64,000 nucleotides of DNA from NORP110 sp051251595 (lineage in GTDB: Bacteria; Pseudomonadota; Alphaproteobacteria; Rhodobacterales; Rhodobacteraceae). This document shows, piece after piece, positions 42,743 through 50,491 of the stretch. Position 1 is the first letter of the stretch. Each line of letters begins with the position of its first letter. Made by a program: the position numbers and the translations under genes. A model generated the notes under the pieces. The model did no database searches. It saw nothing but the letters and a program-made list of their open reading frames with translations, and was not told the DNA's origin. The stretch covers positions 310,001 to 374,000 of the forward strand of contig JBPOFA010000003.1 in assembly GCA_051251595.1 (NCBI GenBank), read 5' to 3'.

Positions 42743-43063
42743 TTAAGCGACGTCTTGAACAGCCGAGAGCATGGCATCGGGACGCAGTGAAAATAACAGC
42801 TCTTGTACGGTGATGACGGGGGGGCTGACGATCTGGTACGCGGAGGGAATTGTCTTTGCCAATTCGGTTTCACGAAATGCCGCCATGGCTTCGCGGGACT
42901 CCCACATATAAAATCCGCCATAATGGTTCGGTTCATCCAGTTTCATATAGTGTTTTTGAACAAGGCCCGGAACCTTCTGAAACTGCGGCATACGCTCTTT
43001 GGAAATGGCAATGACGTCGGCTTCGCTAAGAGAAGTTTCGAATCTGATGAATTGAGCAATCAT
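42743..43063 (-). CDS. YdhR/ABM-like monooxygenase-fold protein
   Basis: 106 residues with the dimeric alpha/beta barrel: MIAQFIRFETSLSEADVIAI at the start, VQKHYMKLDEPNHYGGFYMW in the centre and AYQIVSPPVITVQELLF at the end. YMWESREAMAAFRETELAKT is the conserved family stretch. The reaction is unknown. GGAGGAAAAACAA precedes the ATG. It is divergent to the LysR gene and probably its target. Confidence 0.82.
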   Translation of the reverse strand: MIAQFIRFETSLSEADVIAISKERMPQFQKVPGLVQKHYMKLDEPNHYGGFYMWESREAMAAFRETELAKTIPSAYQIVSPPVITVQELLFSLRPDAMLSAVQDVA

Positions 43064-43131
43064 TTGTTTTTCCTCCGTTGTGAATTGAGTGACCGCTGTT
43101 TTGCGATCTGTCACTGAGGATGGCATGTTCC

Positions 43132-43164
43132 TTTTTGCATGAATATTCGCTATTCTTGCAAAAA
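43132..43164. promoter_or_regulatory. 33-bp inverted-repeat operator between monooxygenase-like and LysR genes
   Basis: TTTTTGCATGAATA (43132-43145) and TATTCTTGCAAAAA (43151-43164) are inverted arms that differ at one position, around TTCGC. The inner GAATATTCGCTATTC contains the T-N11-A shape of LysR sites. It lies 69 bases from the monooxygenase-like start and 28 from the LysR start. Confidence 0.65.
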
Positions 43165-43191
43165 TGCTTTGCAAAAATGGACAGGTTGGAC

Positions 43192-44142
43192 ATGCCACGC
43201 CCCCCGGTCACGCCCAGTGTTGGAACAGCCTCTTTGGAATGGGGGGATCTTTCGGTGATCCTTGCGATCTGTCGCAGCAAGAGCCTGTCCGGCGCGTCCA
43301 GAGAGCTGGGGCAAACGCACAGCACCGTGTTTCGGAAAATAAACGTGATAGAGGCCAAGACCGGTGTTCGGTTCTTTGATCGCTTCAAACATGGCTACGT
43401 CATGACACCCGCCGGTCAAACGGCCATGCAATATGCAGAGCGTGTCGAACGGGAATTTCACGCCTTGGAACGCGAGATGCTGGGGCGCGATACGCAGCTA
43501 AAAGGGCGCATCCGCGTCACCTGTCCCGAAGCCTTTGCAGAGGAATACGCGCCCGCCATTATTGCCAGCTTTTGCGAAGAGCACTCTGGTATTCAGGTTG
43601 ATTTGACACCGGGGCATGGGGCCTTGGACCTGAACAAGCGCGAGGCTGAAATCGCCATTCGCGCAACCAAAACGCCACCCGAAACAAGCTTTGGCAAAAA
43701 GGTCAGTGATTTTCGCTTTGCGATGTATGGCCGTGAGGATTACGTCAAAAAGGCTGCAGGCTTACCGACACAAGACCGTAGATATTGCATGATCGAGGGG
43801 TCTGTTCATTGGCTTGTCCCGCATGTCTGGGACAGCAAGGAAATCGCCGAAAACTGCGCGGTCTTTCAATGCCGCGCGTCCCGGGCGGTGCAAAATGCGG
43901 CGGCCAGTGGATTGGGGCTTAGCTTTCTGCCCTGCTATGTCGGAGATTCCGACCCGCGCCTAATTCGGGCGTCTGATACCTTTCCACATTTGGACATGAA
44001 TCTGTGGGTCTTAACCCACCCCGACCTGCGCAAGACGTCGCGCGTGCGGGCCTTTATGTCTCATCTCTACGAGGAACTGGCGGGGATGACCAAGCTGTTC
44101 GCTGGTGCAAGCCCACAGCCCGGTGCGCGCAAGATTTTCTGA
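43192..44142 (+). CDS. LysR family transcriptional regulator
   Basis: 316 residues. Winged helix: WGDLSVILAICRSKSLSGAS, then LGQTHSTVFRKINVIEAKTG and VRFFDRFKHGYVMTPAGQ. The effector-binding region from about residue 90 is complete (IRVTCPEAFAEEYAPAIIAS). Two ATGs (43177 and 43192) are possible; the later one has AGGTTGGAC before it and lies outside the operator repeat. The divergent small monooxygenase-like gene shares a long inverted repeat with it, the classic LysR arrangement. Confidence 0.88.
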   Translation: MPRPPVTPSVGTASLEWGDLSVILAICRSKSLSGASRELGQTHSTVFRKINVIEAKTGVRFFDRFKHGYVMTPAGQTAMQYAERVEREFHALEREMLGRDTQLKGRIRVTCPEAFAEEYAPAIIASFCEEHSGIQVDLTPGHGALDLNKREAEIAIRATKTPPETSFGKKVSDFRFAMYGREDYVKKAAGLPTQDRRYCMIEGSVHWLVPHVWDSKEIAENCAVFQCRASRAVQNAAASGLGLSFLPCYVGDSDPRLIRASDTFPHLDMNLWVLTHPDLRKTSRVRAFMSHLYEELAGMTKLFAGASPQPGARKIF

Positions 44143-44143
44143 A

Positions 44144-44180
44144 ACGCGCAGAGCGATGCCGTGGGTCCCGCTCTGCGCTT
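44144..44180. terminator. Bidirectional hairpin between LysR and SDR genes
   Basis: GCGCAGAGCG (44146-44155) pairs with CGCTCTGCGC (44169-44178), ten perfect base pairs, in the 48-base gap between convergent stops. The flanking T/A tracts are weak. Confidence 0.6.
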
Positions 44181-44190
44181 GGATGTGCGA

Positions 44191-44919
44191 CTAGATGTCG
44201 AAATTGGTCGGCAGAACGATCATGTCACGAATGGTCACGTTGCGCCCGCGCGTCAGCGCAAAAATCAGGGAATCTGCAACTTCGGACGGCTCAATCAAGG
44301 ATCCGCTTTCCTTGGCTTTTTTCAGGTTCTCTTCCGGCCAATCCGCAAGCAATGCAGAGATGACAGGGCCGGGGGACATTTGACCCACGCGAATGCCGTA
44401 TTCGCGCAATTGACGGCGCATTGTCTGAACGAAACAGGTGATGGCCCATTTCGATCCGGAATATACCGGCTCCCATGCGACGGCCATATGCCCGGCCACA
44501 GAACAGGTCACCCAGATATCGCCAGTCTTGCGTGATTTCATATGGGGAATGACCGCGTGAACGTTCTTCATCACCGCGTTGACGTTAAGGTTTAGCATCC
44601 TGTCAATCGTCGCGGGGTCCGTCTGGTCCAGATCGCCGCCGATATAGGTGCCTGCATTGCAGTATAGAATGTCGATATGGTCCACTTTTGCCAGAATTTC
44701 AGGAACCATGGCATTGCAGCTTTCGCTGTCCAGCAAGTCGGTCACTTGCGCGATGGCCTTGTCGCCCAGTTTGGCTGTGAGTTCTTTCAGGGCCGCTTCA
44801 TCGCGATCCACCATCACCACGGTTGCGCCTTCGGCCAGCAAGGCCTCTGTTGCGGCAAGGCCAATGCCTGATGCGGCGCCCGTCACGGCCGCAATTTTAC
44901 CGGCAAGTTTTTCTGTCAT
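44191..44919 (-). CDS. Ribitol 2-dehydrogenase-like SDR
   Basis: 242 residues of the short-chain dehydrogenase family. Cofactor motif VTGAASGIGLAATEA (about 12-26), Asp-containing VDRDEAAL after strand 2 (NAD preference), CNAGTYIGG, and the catalytic YSGSKWAI (Tyr near 150, Lys near 154). QMSPGPVISALLADWPEENL and the C-terminal MIVLPTNFDI are the features of bacterial ribitol dehydrogenases, which oxidise ribitol to D-ribulose. GGGAGGAG precedes the ATG. Divergent to a xylitol/sorbitol-type dehydrogenase, so this is a polyol locus. Confidence 0.83.
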   Translation of the reverse strand: MTEKLAGKIAAVTGAASGIGLAATEALLAEGATVVMVDRDEAALKELTAKLGDKAIAQVTDLLDSESCNAMVPEILAKVDHIDILYCNAGTYIGGDLDQTDPATIDRMLNLNVNAVMKNVHAVIPHMKSRKTGDIWVTCSVAGHMAVAWEPVYSGSKWAITCFVQTMRRQLREYGIRVGQMSPGPVISALLADWPEENLKKAKESGSLIEPSEVADSLIFALTRGRNVTIRDMIVLPTNFDI

Positions 44920-45374
44920 CTGTCTGTCTCCTCCCAGAGTTGGGTCGTCGTATGTTTTAATGTCATGTGCTGGTTTCAAGATAGGTCTGGCTGCGGCACT
45001 GTTTCCTCCCAGATGCGCGACCGTACCAGCAACTTGCACCCAACAGCATCTTTGCGCCACTGGGTTGGCATGGCAAGCGTTACAAATGAAAATACCCAGC
45101 TTGTATGTGCCTGAAATCATAGGGCGCTTGGTGTGGGGCTTCCCCTGTGCCGATCCGTTCCGGGGGGATCCCAAGGCGCCACTTGCCCCTAGGCCGGGTC
45201 TCTTTCCCAAGCAAACCATTTGGATCGTCCCCCAGTTTATTTCATTCCTATCCGGGGTTGCCTTGTCCCTGCTTGGGTTTCGCTTTATCGATTTGTTTGG
45301 GGGGGGGGCGATTTGTGTTCTGAACGCAATCGCGTTGCCGACTGCCATATTGGTTGTAGCAAAGGATTAAGCAC
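44920..45374. other. 455-base divergent gap of the polyol locus
   Basis: Between the divergent SDR and polyol dehydrogenase starts. It contains a possible short frame (ATG at 45087 to TAA at 45370; about 94 codons) whose end is hydrophobic (SGVALSLLGFRFIDLF, then AIALPTAILVVAKD), so a small membrane protein or the remnant of a transport protein is possible. It has no good ribosome site. A run of ten G lies at 45299-45308. No regulator-binding repeat stands out. Confidence 0.4.
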
Positions 45375-46427
45375 ATGAAATCATTAGTTCTTGAAAAGAA
45401 GGACGTGTTGTCTCTGCGGGACTTTCCTGAAATTTCGCGCCGGGAAGAAACGCTTGGGCCGCGTGATGTGCGGATCAAGATGCACACGGTTGGGATTTGC
45501 GGATCTGATGTGCATTACTACACCCATGGCGCTATTGGCCCGTTTGTCGTGAAGGACCCTATGATCCTTGGGCATGAGGCCTCTGGCACGGTGATTGAAA
45601 CCGGCTCTGAGGTGACAACGCTGAGCACCGGCGACCGTGTTTGCATGGAGCCGGGGATCCCTGATCCCAACAGCAAGGCGACGCGGTTGGGCATGTATAA
45701 CATCGACCCGGCGGTTCAGTTTTGGGCAACGCCCCCGGTGCATGGAATTCTGCGCCCCACATGTGTGCATCCCGAGGCCTTTACCTTTAAGCTGCCCGAC
45801 AATGTCAGCTTTGCAGAGGCCGCGATGGTAGAGCCTTTGGCCGTCGGCGTTCACGCTGCCACAAAGGCCCGCATTAAGCTGGGCGATATTGCCGTTGTCA
45901 TGGGGGCCGGACCAATCGGTCTCGTCACGGCCTTATCCGCCATCGCGGGTGGCTGCGCGCGCGTCTATGTTGCTGATCTTGCAGAGAAAAAGCTGGATAT
46001 TGCCAGCAGCCTTAGCCCGGCCATCATCCCGGTGAACGTGACCGAAACCCCCGTTCAGCAGCGCGTTCTGGCTGACACGGACGGGTGGGGCGCGGACATT
46101 GTGTTTGAGGCGACAGGGTCCCCCAAAGCTGCGGCGCAATTGTTTGAGCCATTGGCCCCCGGTGGGTGTGTGGTGATGATTGGCGGGCAGTCTGAGCCGA
46201 TCAGCTATGACGCCGGTGCGGCCATGGTGCGTGAAGCGCGGGTCGAGAATATCTTTCGCTATGCCCATGTGTTTCCACGATGCGTCGCGATGCTCAGCTC
46301 TGGCACGATTGACGTGAAACCCCTGATTACCAAGACATTCGACTTTGAAGACAGCGTGCATGCATTCGAAGTTGCCGCCTCCGCACCCCCTGCGGATGTG
46401 AAAATGCAAATCGTATTGCCGCAATAA
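45375..46427 (+). CDS. Zinc-dependent polyol (xylitol/sorbitol-type) dehydrogenase
   Basis: 350 residues of the medium-chain dehydrogenase family. GICGSDVHYYTHGAIGPFVV (catalytic zinc Cys near 39), LGHEASGTVIETGSEV (His-Glu) and EPLAVGVHAA (Glu) give the zinc site. The structural zinc Cys cluster is missing between residues 85 and 110, as in sorbitol and xylitol dehydrogenases. VVMGAGPIGLVTAL binds NAD(H). AAGGATTAAGCAC precedes the ATG. It precedes an ABC ATPase by 13 bases. Confidence 0.85.
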   Translation: MKSLVLEKKDVLSLRDFPEISRREETLGPRDVRIKMHTVGICGSDVHYYTHGAIGPFVVKDPMILGHEASGTVIETGSEVTTLSTGDRVCMEPGIPDPNSKATRLGMYNIDPAVQFWATPPVHGILRPTCVHPEAFTFKLPDNVSFAEAAMVEPLAVGVHAATKARIKLGDIAVVMGAGPIGLVTALSAIAGGCARVYVADLAEKKLDIASSLSPAIIPVNVTETPVQQRVLADTDGWGADIVFEATGSPKAAAQLFEPLAPGGCVVMIGGQSEPISYDAGAAMVREARVENIFRYAHVFPRCVAMLSSGTIDVKPLITKTFDFEDSVHAFEVAASAPPADVKMQIVLPQ

Positions 46428-46440
46428 AAGGAACCCATCC

Positions 46441-47508
46441 ATGGCCAATGTAAAAATAGACAATGTCTTCAAGCGATATGGCAGCGTTCAGGTCATGCAT
46501 GGGGTGAGCGTTGATATCGAGGACGGCGAATTCGTCGTGCTTGTGGGCCCCTCTGGCTGCGGTAAGTCCACTTTGCTGCGGATGCTGGCCGGGCTTGAAG
46601 AAATCAGCGACGGCACGATTTCAATTGGCGACCGTGTTGTGAATGATGTCCTGCCTAAGGAACGCGACATCGCCATGGTGTTCCAGTCTTACGCGCTGTA
46701 CCCGCATAAGACGGTTTATGATAATATCGGTTTCCCGATGAAGATGGCCAAACGCCCAAAGGCCGAGATCGAAGAGAAGGTCAAACACGCGGCCGATATT
46801 CTAGATCTGACACCCTATCTAAATCGTTACCCCAAAGAACTGTCTGGCGGACAGCGTCAGCGTGTTGCCATGGGGCGTGCGATTGTGCGGGACCCGCAGG
46901 TGTTTCTGTTTGACGAACCTTTGTCCAACCTCGACGCCAAGCTGCGCGTCACAATGCGCATTGAAATCAAAGAGTTGCATCAGCGTTTGGGCACCACGAT
47001 TGTCTATGTGACCCATGATCAGATCGAGGCTATGACGATGGCCGATAAGATCGTTGTGATGCGCGATGGGCGCGTAGAGCAGATCGGATCGCCGCTGGAT
47101 TTGTATGACAGTCCGAACAATGTTTTCGTGGCCGGGTTTATCGGCTCTCCTTCGATGAATTTCGTGAACGGAACGATCACGGTGAAGGACGGGAAAAAGA
47201 CGCTTGTTTCCAAGAGCGGGCTTGAGTTGCCGATGCCAGAAACCGATCTGGCCGAAGGCCGCGAAGTGACCTATGGCATTCGGCCAGAGCACATTACCGT
47301 CGGGGATAATGGCGTTCCTTTGAACGTGGTTGTTGTTGAACCGACCGGGTCTGAAACTCAGATTTTTGCGAAATCTGGCGAGGATCTGGTCGATGCTTTG
47401 GTCAAGGATCGGATCATGGCGACGCCGGGATCAGAGGTTAAATTTGTGATCAATCCTGACGATGTGCATTTGTTCGACGGCAAGACCGGCGATCGTCTTT
47501 CGTCGTAA
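46441..47508 (+). CDS. Sugar/polyol ABC transporter ATP-binding protein (MalK/UgpC type)
   Basis: 355 residues: Walker A GPSGCGKST near 37, Q-loop VFQSYALYPHKTV, signature LSGGQRQRVAMGRAI near 135, Walker B FLFDEPLSNLD and the H-loop YVTHDQIEAMTMAD. The C-terminal TOBE regulatory domain (from about 235, ending VDALVKDRIMATPGSEVKFV) is that of CUT1 sugar importers. No binding protein or permease gene is near, so it either serves permeases elsewhere or is left from a larger cluster. Confidence 0.9.
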   Translation: MANVKIDNVFKRYGSVQVMHGVSVDIEDGEFVVLVGPSGCGKSTLLRMLAGLEEISDGTISIGDRVVNDVLPKERDIAMVFQSYALYPHKTVYDNIGFPMKMAKRPKAEIEEKVKHAADILDLTPYLNRYPKELSGGQRQRVAMGRAIVRDPQVFLFDEPLSNLDAKLRVTMRIEIKELHQRLGTTIVYVTHDQIEAMTMADKIVVMRDGRVEQIGSPLDLYDSPNNVFVAGFIGSPSMNFVNGTITVKDGKKTLVSKSGLELPMPETDLAEGREVTYGIRPEHITVGDNGVPLNVVVVEPTGSETQIFAKSGEDLVDALVKDRIMATPGSEVKFVINPDDVHLFDGKTGDRLSS

Positions 47509-47568
47509 AAACAAGGGTTTGTGCATGGAAACGTACAGTCGTCCAAGGGGCGTCGGTGGCAGGGCCGG

Positions 47569-48273
47569 ATGAGCCAGACGCCACAGGCTGTGATCTTTGA
47601 TCTGGACGGCTGTCTGGTGGACAGCGAGCTTTTATGTCTGGCCGGAATTACCGAGGAAATTCAAGCCGCTGGCATGACGGATGTCACCATTGATGTGATC
47701 CGATCCCGATTTCTTGGGGTGTCGATGCGGGTCATCTGTGATTTTGTCGCGGATGGCACGGGGCGCCCCTGTCCGCCGGATTTCATTGAGCGGTCAGAAC
47801 GGCGGATCTTTGAGGCCTATCGCAAGAACCTGCAACGGATCGACGGTGTGCAGGGCATGCTGGAAACGCTGCAGGCCAGGGACATCAAATTTGCCATTGC
47901 AACCGGCGGGTCCATTGCCCGGATGAAAGAAACTTTGAGTGTTTCGGATCTGGCGCAATACTTTGAAAACAGGGCGTTTAGTGCCGATCAGGTGGCGCAG
48001 GGAAAGCCTGCGCCCGATCTGTTCCTGCTTGCCGCAGAGCGGTTGGGTGTCGACCCGAAAGACTGTGTGGTGATGGAAGATTCCCCCCACGGAGTTGTCG
48101 GTGCCGTGGCCGCGGGAATGCGGGCCGTTGGCTTTGTCGGTGGCAGCCATCTGGCCGACAGGCGCGACAGCCACAGGGCTTTGTTGCTGTCCAAAGGCGC
48201 AGAAACGGTTGCCACGACAATTGCCGAGGTGACACAGGCACTGCTGATCCCAAGGCCCGCGACGACCGGCTGA
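47569..48273 (+). CDS. HAD family phosphatase (beta-phosphoglucomutase-like)
   Basis: 234 residues: HAD motif I VIFDLDGCLVDSELL (nucleophile Asp near residue 11), motif II FAIATGGSIARMKE, motif III GKPAPDLFLLAAERL and motif IV CVVMEDSPHGVVGAVAAG. This is the phosphosugar/polyol phosphatase or mutase subgroup. It follows the ABC ATPase and could dephosphorylate a sugar or polyol phosphate of the same pathway. The start is uncertain: a GTG at 47521 would add 16 residues; the ATG at 47569 has AGGGCC before it. Confidence 0.85.
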   Translation: MSQTPQAVIFDLDGCLVDSELLCLAGITEEIQAAGMTDVTIDVIRSRFLGVSMRVICDFVADGTGRPCPPDFIERSERRIFEAYRKNLQRIDGVQGMLETLQARDIKFAIATGGSIARMKETLSVSDLAQYFENRAFSADQVAQGKPAPDLFLLAAERLGVDPKDCVVMEDSPHGVVGAVAAGMRAVGFVGGSHLADRRDSHRALLLSKGAETVATTIAEVTQALLIPRPATTG

Positions 48274-48473
48274 TCTTAGCAAGACCTTAACCCGCAGAAC
48301 GTGCCAAAGGACAGATACGGTGGTTAACCCATGAAAATAAGGGATTTTCGCGGTCTGCGATCCGTCTGCAAAGCGTCGGCACTGCGTATGGCACTGTGTC
48401 GGCTTTTGGCGGGATTAACGCTGCGCGCGGTGATCGGGCTTGTCCCTGAGAGAGCGGGCTGACAAACAAGGGT

Positions 48474-49163
48474 ATGACTCAGACCGTGCAGACAGTTTTC
48501 ACAGATCAGACCATAACCGAGGGGCTGCTTGCCCCGGTGATGGCGGGCGGTCTGTCGGCCACGCTGCGAAACTGTGACCTGACGGGACTGGACCTGACAG
48601 AGGGAGAGCTGGCCGGCTGGCGGTTTGAGCGCTGCACCCTGGTGGGGACGAGATTCAACGGGGCACAGCTGGAAATGGCGGCCTTTACGGGGTGTCGCGC
48701 TGCTGGTGCTGGCTTTGTCGGGGCGACCCTGACAGAGGCACAGATCAATGGCGGGGATTTCAGCAATTGCAGCTTTGCCGGGGCCACGCTGGCCGCGGCG
48801 CAGATTTCCAATTGCAAGATGACCGGCGCGGATTTCACAGAGACGCGGATGATCGGGTTAGAGCTGTCGGATGTGTTGTTGGCGCTGGCGATGCTGCCGC
48901 GCGCGGGATTTCGCAACATGACGCTGACTTGCATCGATTTTGGCGAGGCTGATCTGCGGGCCAGTGACTTTCGCCACGCCGCGTTTGAGGAATGTTCTCT
49001 GCGCGGGGCCAATCTGGCGGATTGCCGGTTTGAGATGGCGGATCTGCGCGGTGCCGATCTGGGCGGCGTAACGTTGAGCGATGCGAGATTGTTCAAAGGC
49101 GCGATCATTTCCAAGCGGCAGGCGGCAAATCTGCTGAGCCAGCTGGGCTTGCAGGTGATTTGA
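48474..49163 (+). CDS. Pentapeptide repeat protein
   Basis: 229 residues. From about residue 30 on, repeats with Leu/Phe every fifth position run nearly to the end: CDLTGLDLTEGELAGWRF, FNGAQLEMAAFTGCRAAGAG, FSNCSFAGATLAAAQISNCK, ADLRGADLGGVTLSDARLF. A short break near 140 (LLALAMLPRAG) separates two blocks. This gives a right-handed quadrilateral beta-helix. Two blocks and a size near 220 are also features of Qnr/MfpA DNA-mimic proteins that protect gyrase; whether it does so is not known. Confidence 0.85.
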   Translation: MTQTVQTVFTDQTITEGLLAPVMAGGLSATLRNCDLTGLDLTEGELAGWRFERCTLVGTRFNGAQLEMAAFTGCRAAGAGFVGATLTEAQINGGDFSNCSFAGATLAAAQISNCKMTGADFTETRMIGLELSDVLLALAMLPRAGFRNMTLTCIDFGEADLRASDFRHAAFEECSLRGANLADCRFEMADLRGADLGGVTLSDARLFKGAIISKRQAANLLSQLGLQVI

Positions 49164-49252
49164 CGGCGGATTGGGGCCGCGAGGCCATGGCGGCCCCACC
49201 CAATCATGGTTAGACTGCGCCGAGATGTGATGTGAAACAGGATGACAGCCGG

Positions 49253-49747
49253 ATGCAAGACGACGTGATTTTTGCGATCAAAGCGCCCGCGTGGCGTCGC
49301 GCCTTTGCGACGGCTGTGGCGGTTGGCCTTGGGGGGTATCTGATCTATTTGGGGCTGAACGGCGGCGTGGACGTTGTTTTTCTGCAAATCCTGTTTGTCA
49401 TCGGCGGGGTGGCCGTTGTGATGATTGGCAGCCGGATGTGGCGGGTCACGGAAACGTCGATTGAATTGACCCAAGCCGGGCTGACTGATTCGAACGGTCG
49501 TGTCTTGTGTCGGTTTGACGACATCGAAAAGGTCGATCGCGCGGTCTTTGCGGTCAAGCCGTCAAATGGGCTTTTGTTGCAGTTGAAAACCGCTCAGCCG
49601 ACGGCCTGGGTGCCGGGGTTGTGGTGGCGCTATGGGCAACGGCTTGGGATTGGCGGGATCGTCGCGGCGCGCGACACAAAGGCGATGGCCGATGCGATTA
49701 CCATGCAGATGCTGTTGCCGGAGCTGGAAAAAAACGAACAGCCTTGA
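49253..49747 (+). CDS. Small membrane protein, PH-like fold, unknown
   Basis: 164 residues with two membrane helices near the N-terminus (AFATAVAVGLGGYLIYLGLN; VVFLQILFVIGGVAVVMIGS). A C-terminal beta-rich part (TETSIELTQAGLTDSNGRVL, FDDIEKVDRAVFAVKPSNGL) resembles bacterial PH/YcxB-like domains. I do not know its function. A GTG at 49232 would add seven residues. It precedes another small membrane-anchored gene on the same strand. Confidence 0.65.
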   Translation: MQDDVIFAIKAPAWRRAFATAVAVGLGGYLIYLGLNGGVDVVFLQILFVIGGVAVVMIGSRMWRVTETSIELTQAGLTDSNGRVLCRFDDIEKVDRAVFAVKPSNGLLLQLKTAQPTAWVPGLWWRYGQRLGIGGIVAARDTKAMADAITMQMLLPELEKNEQP

Positions 49748-49865
49748 GCCTGGTAATACTGGGTGCAGATCGCGAAGATCTTTACCTAGGGTTGCATATT
49801 TTGTTTGCGTATCATCCGAAACCGGCTAGGTTCGGGCCTATTAAGATGCTCAAGAGATTAGATTT

Positions 49866-50381
49866 ATGCCAATTTTAGTGTTGATCCTGTCGGCCGTAGG
49901 AGGCGCGATATGGTGGTGGGTCCGGTCCAATCCGCGCGATGCAATTTACGTCGCAAAGGACGTCGCAACAACGGTCAAGAACGCACCCCGCAAACTGGCG
50001 TTTACACGTCAGTCCAAGGCCCATGTGGTTGAGGGCATCGACGATCCGCGGATCGCGATTTGTGCTATGGCGCAAGCGTTTGTGCAGCTGGATGATCTGC
50101 CAACCCAGGAACAGCGGGACAGTTTGCATGTGGTGCTGCGCAGCAAGTTACGCTGCAGCGAAGAAGAAGCGCAGGAAATGCAGGCGCTTGGGATTTGGCT
50201 TATTCAGGAATGCAAAGGCCCGACGACGGCGATCCCTCGGCTGGCGCGACGGCTGTTCAAGCTGGATGGAAATGCGTCCTGGCAAGTGATTCAGGACATT
50301 TTTGAAGGGCTCGTCGGTGATGCCCTGTCCCAGAAACAGATTGAGGCTGTGCAAGATATTCGGCTGGCGCTGCGCAAATAG
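49866..50381 (+). CDS. Membrane-anchored protein with TerB-like helical domain
   Basis: 171 residues. One N-terminal membrane helix (LVLILSAVGGAIWWWV), then an all-helical domain with DDPRIAICAMAQAFVQLDDL, LRSKLRCSEEEAQEMQALGI and QVIQDIFEGLVGDALSQKQI. The arrangement resembles TerB-type helical domains that bind metal through acidic residues, but the resemblance is weak. Function unknown. It converges on the Old Yellow Enzyme gene. Confidence 0.55.
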   Translation: MPILVLILSAVGGAIWWWVRSNPRDAIYVAKDVATTVKNAPRKLAFTRQSKAHVVEGIDDPRIAICAMAQAFVQLDDLPTQEQRDSLHVVLRSKLRCSEEEAQEMQALGIWLIQECKGPTTAIPRLARRLFKLDGNASWQVIQDIFEGLVGDALSQKQIEAVQDIRLALRK

Positions 50382-50427
50382 TCACCGATTCCTGCAGGCT
50401 TTTCGCCCAGAATACGCGGCTATGAGT

Positions 50428-50467
50428 GCAAAAACCGGAAACTGCCCAGAAAGCACAGCCTCCGGTC
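50428..50467 (-). terminator. Terminator of the Old Yellow Enzyme gene
   Basis: ACCGGA (50434-50439) pairs with TCCGGT (50461-50466), and CTG/CAG pairs extend the stem inside. On the minus strand the stem is followed by TTTTTGC. It lies 25 bases beyond the gene stop. Confidence 0.6.
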
Positions 50468-50491
50468 TTCGTGTTTGGGACGGCGAGCGTC

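Noticed and set aside
48506..49474. 322-codon minus-strand frame over the pentapeptide gene
   Set aside because: Produced by the periodic pentapeptide coding sequence on the other strand; no ribosome site or domain.
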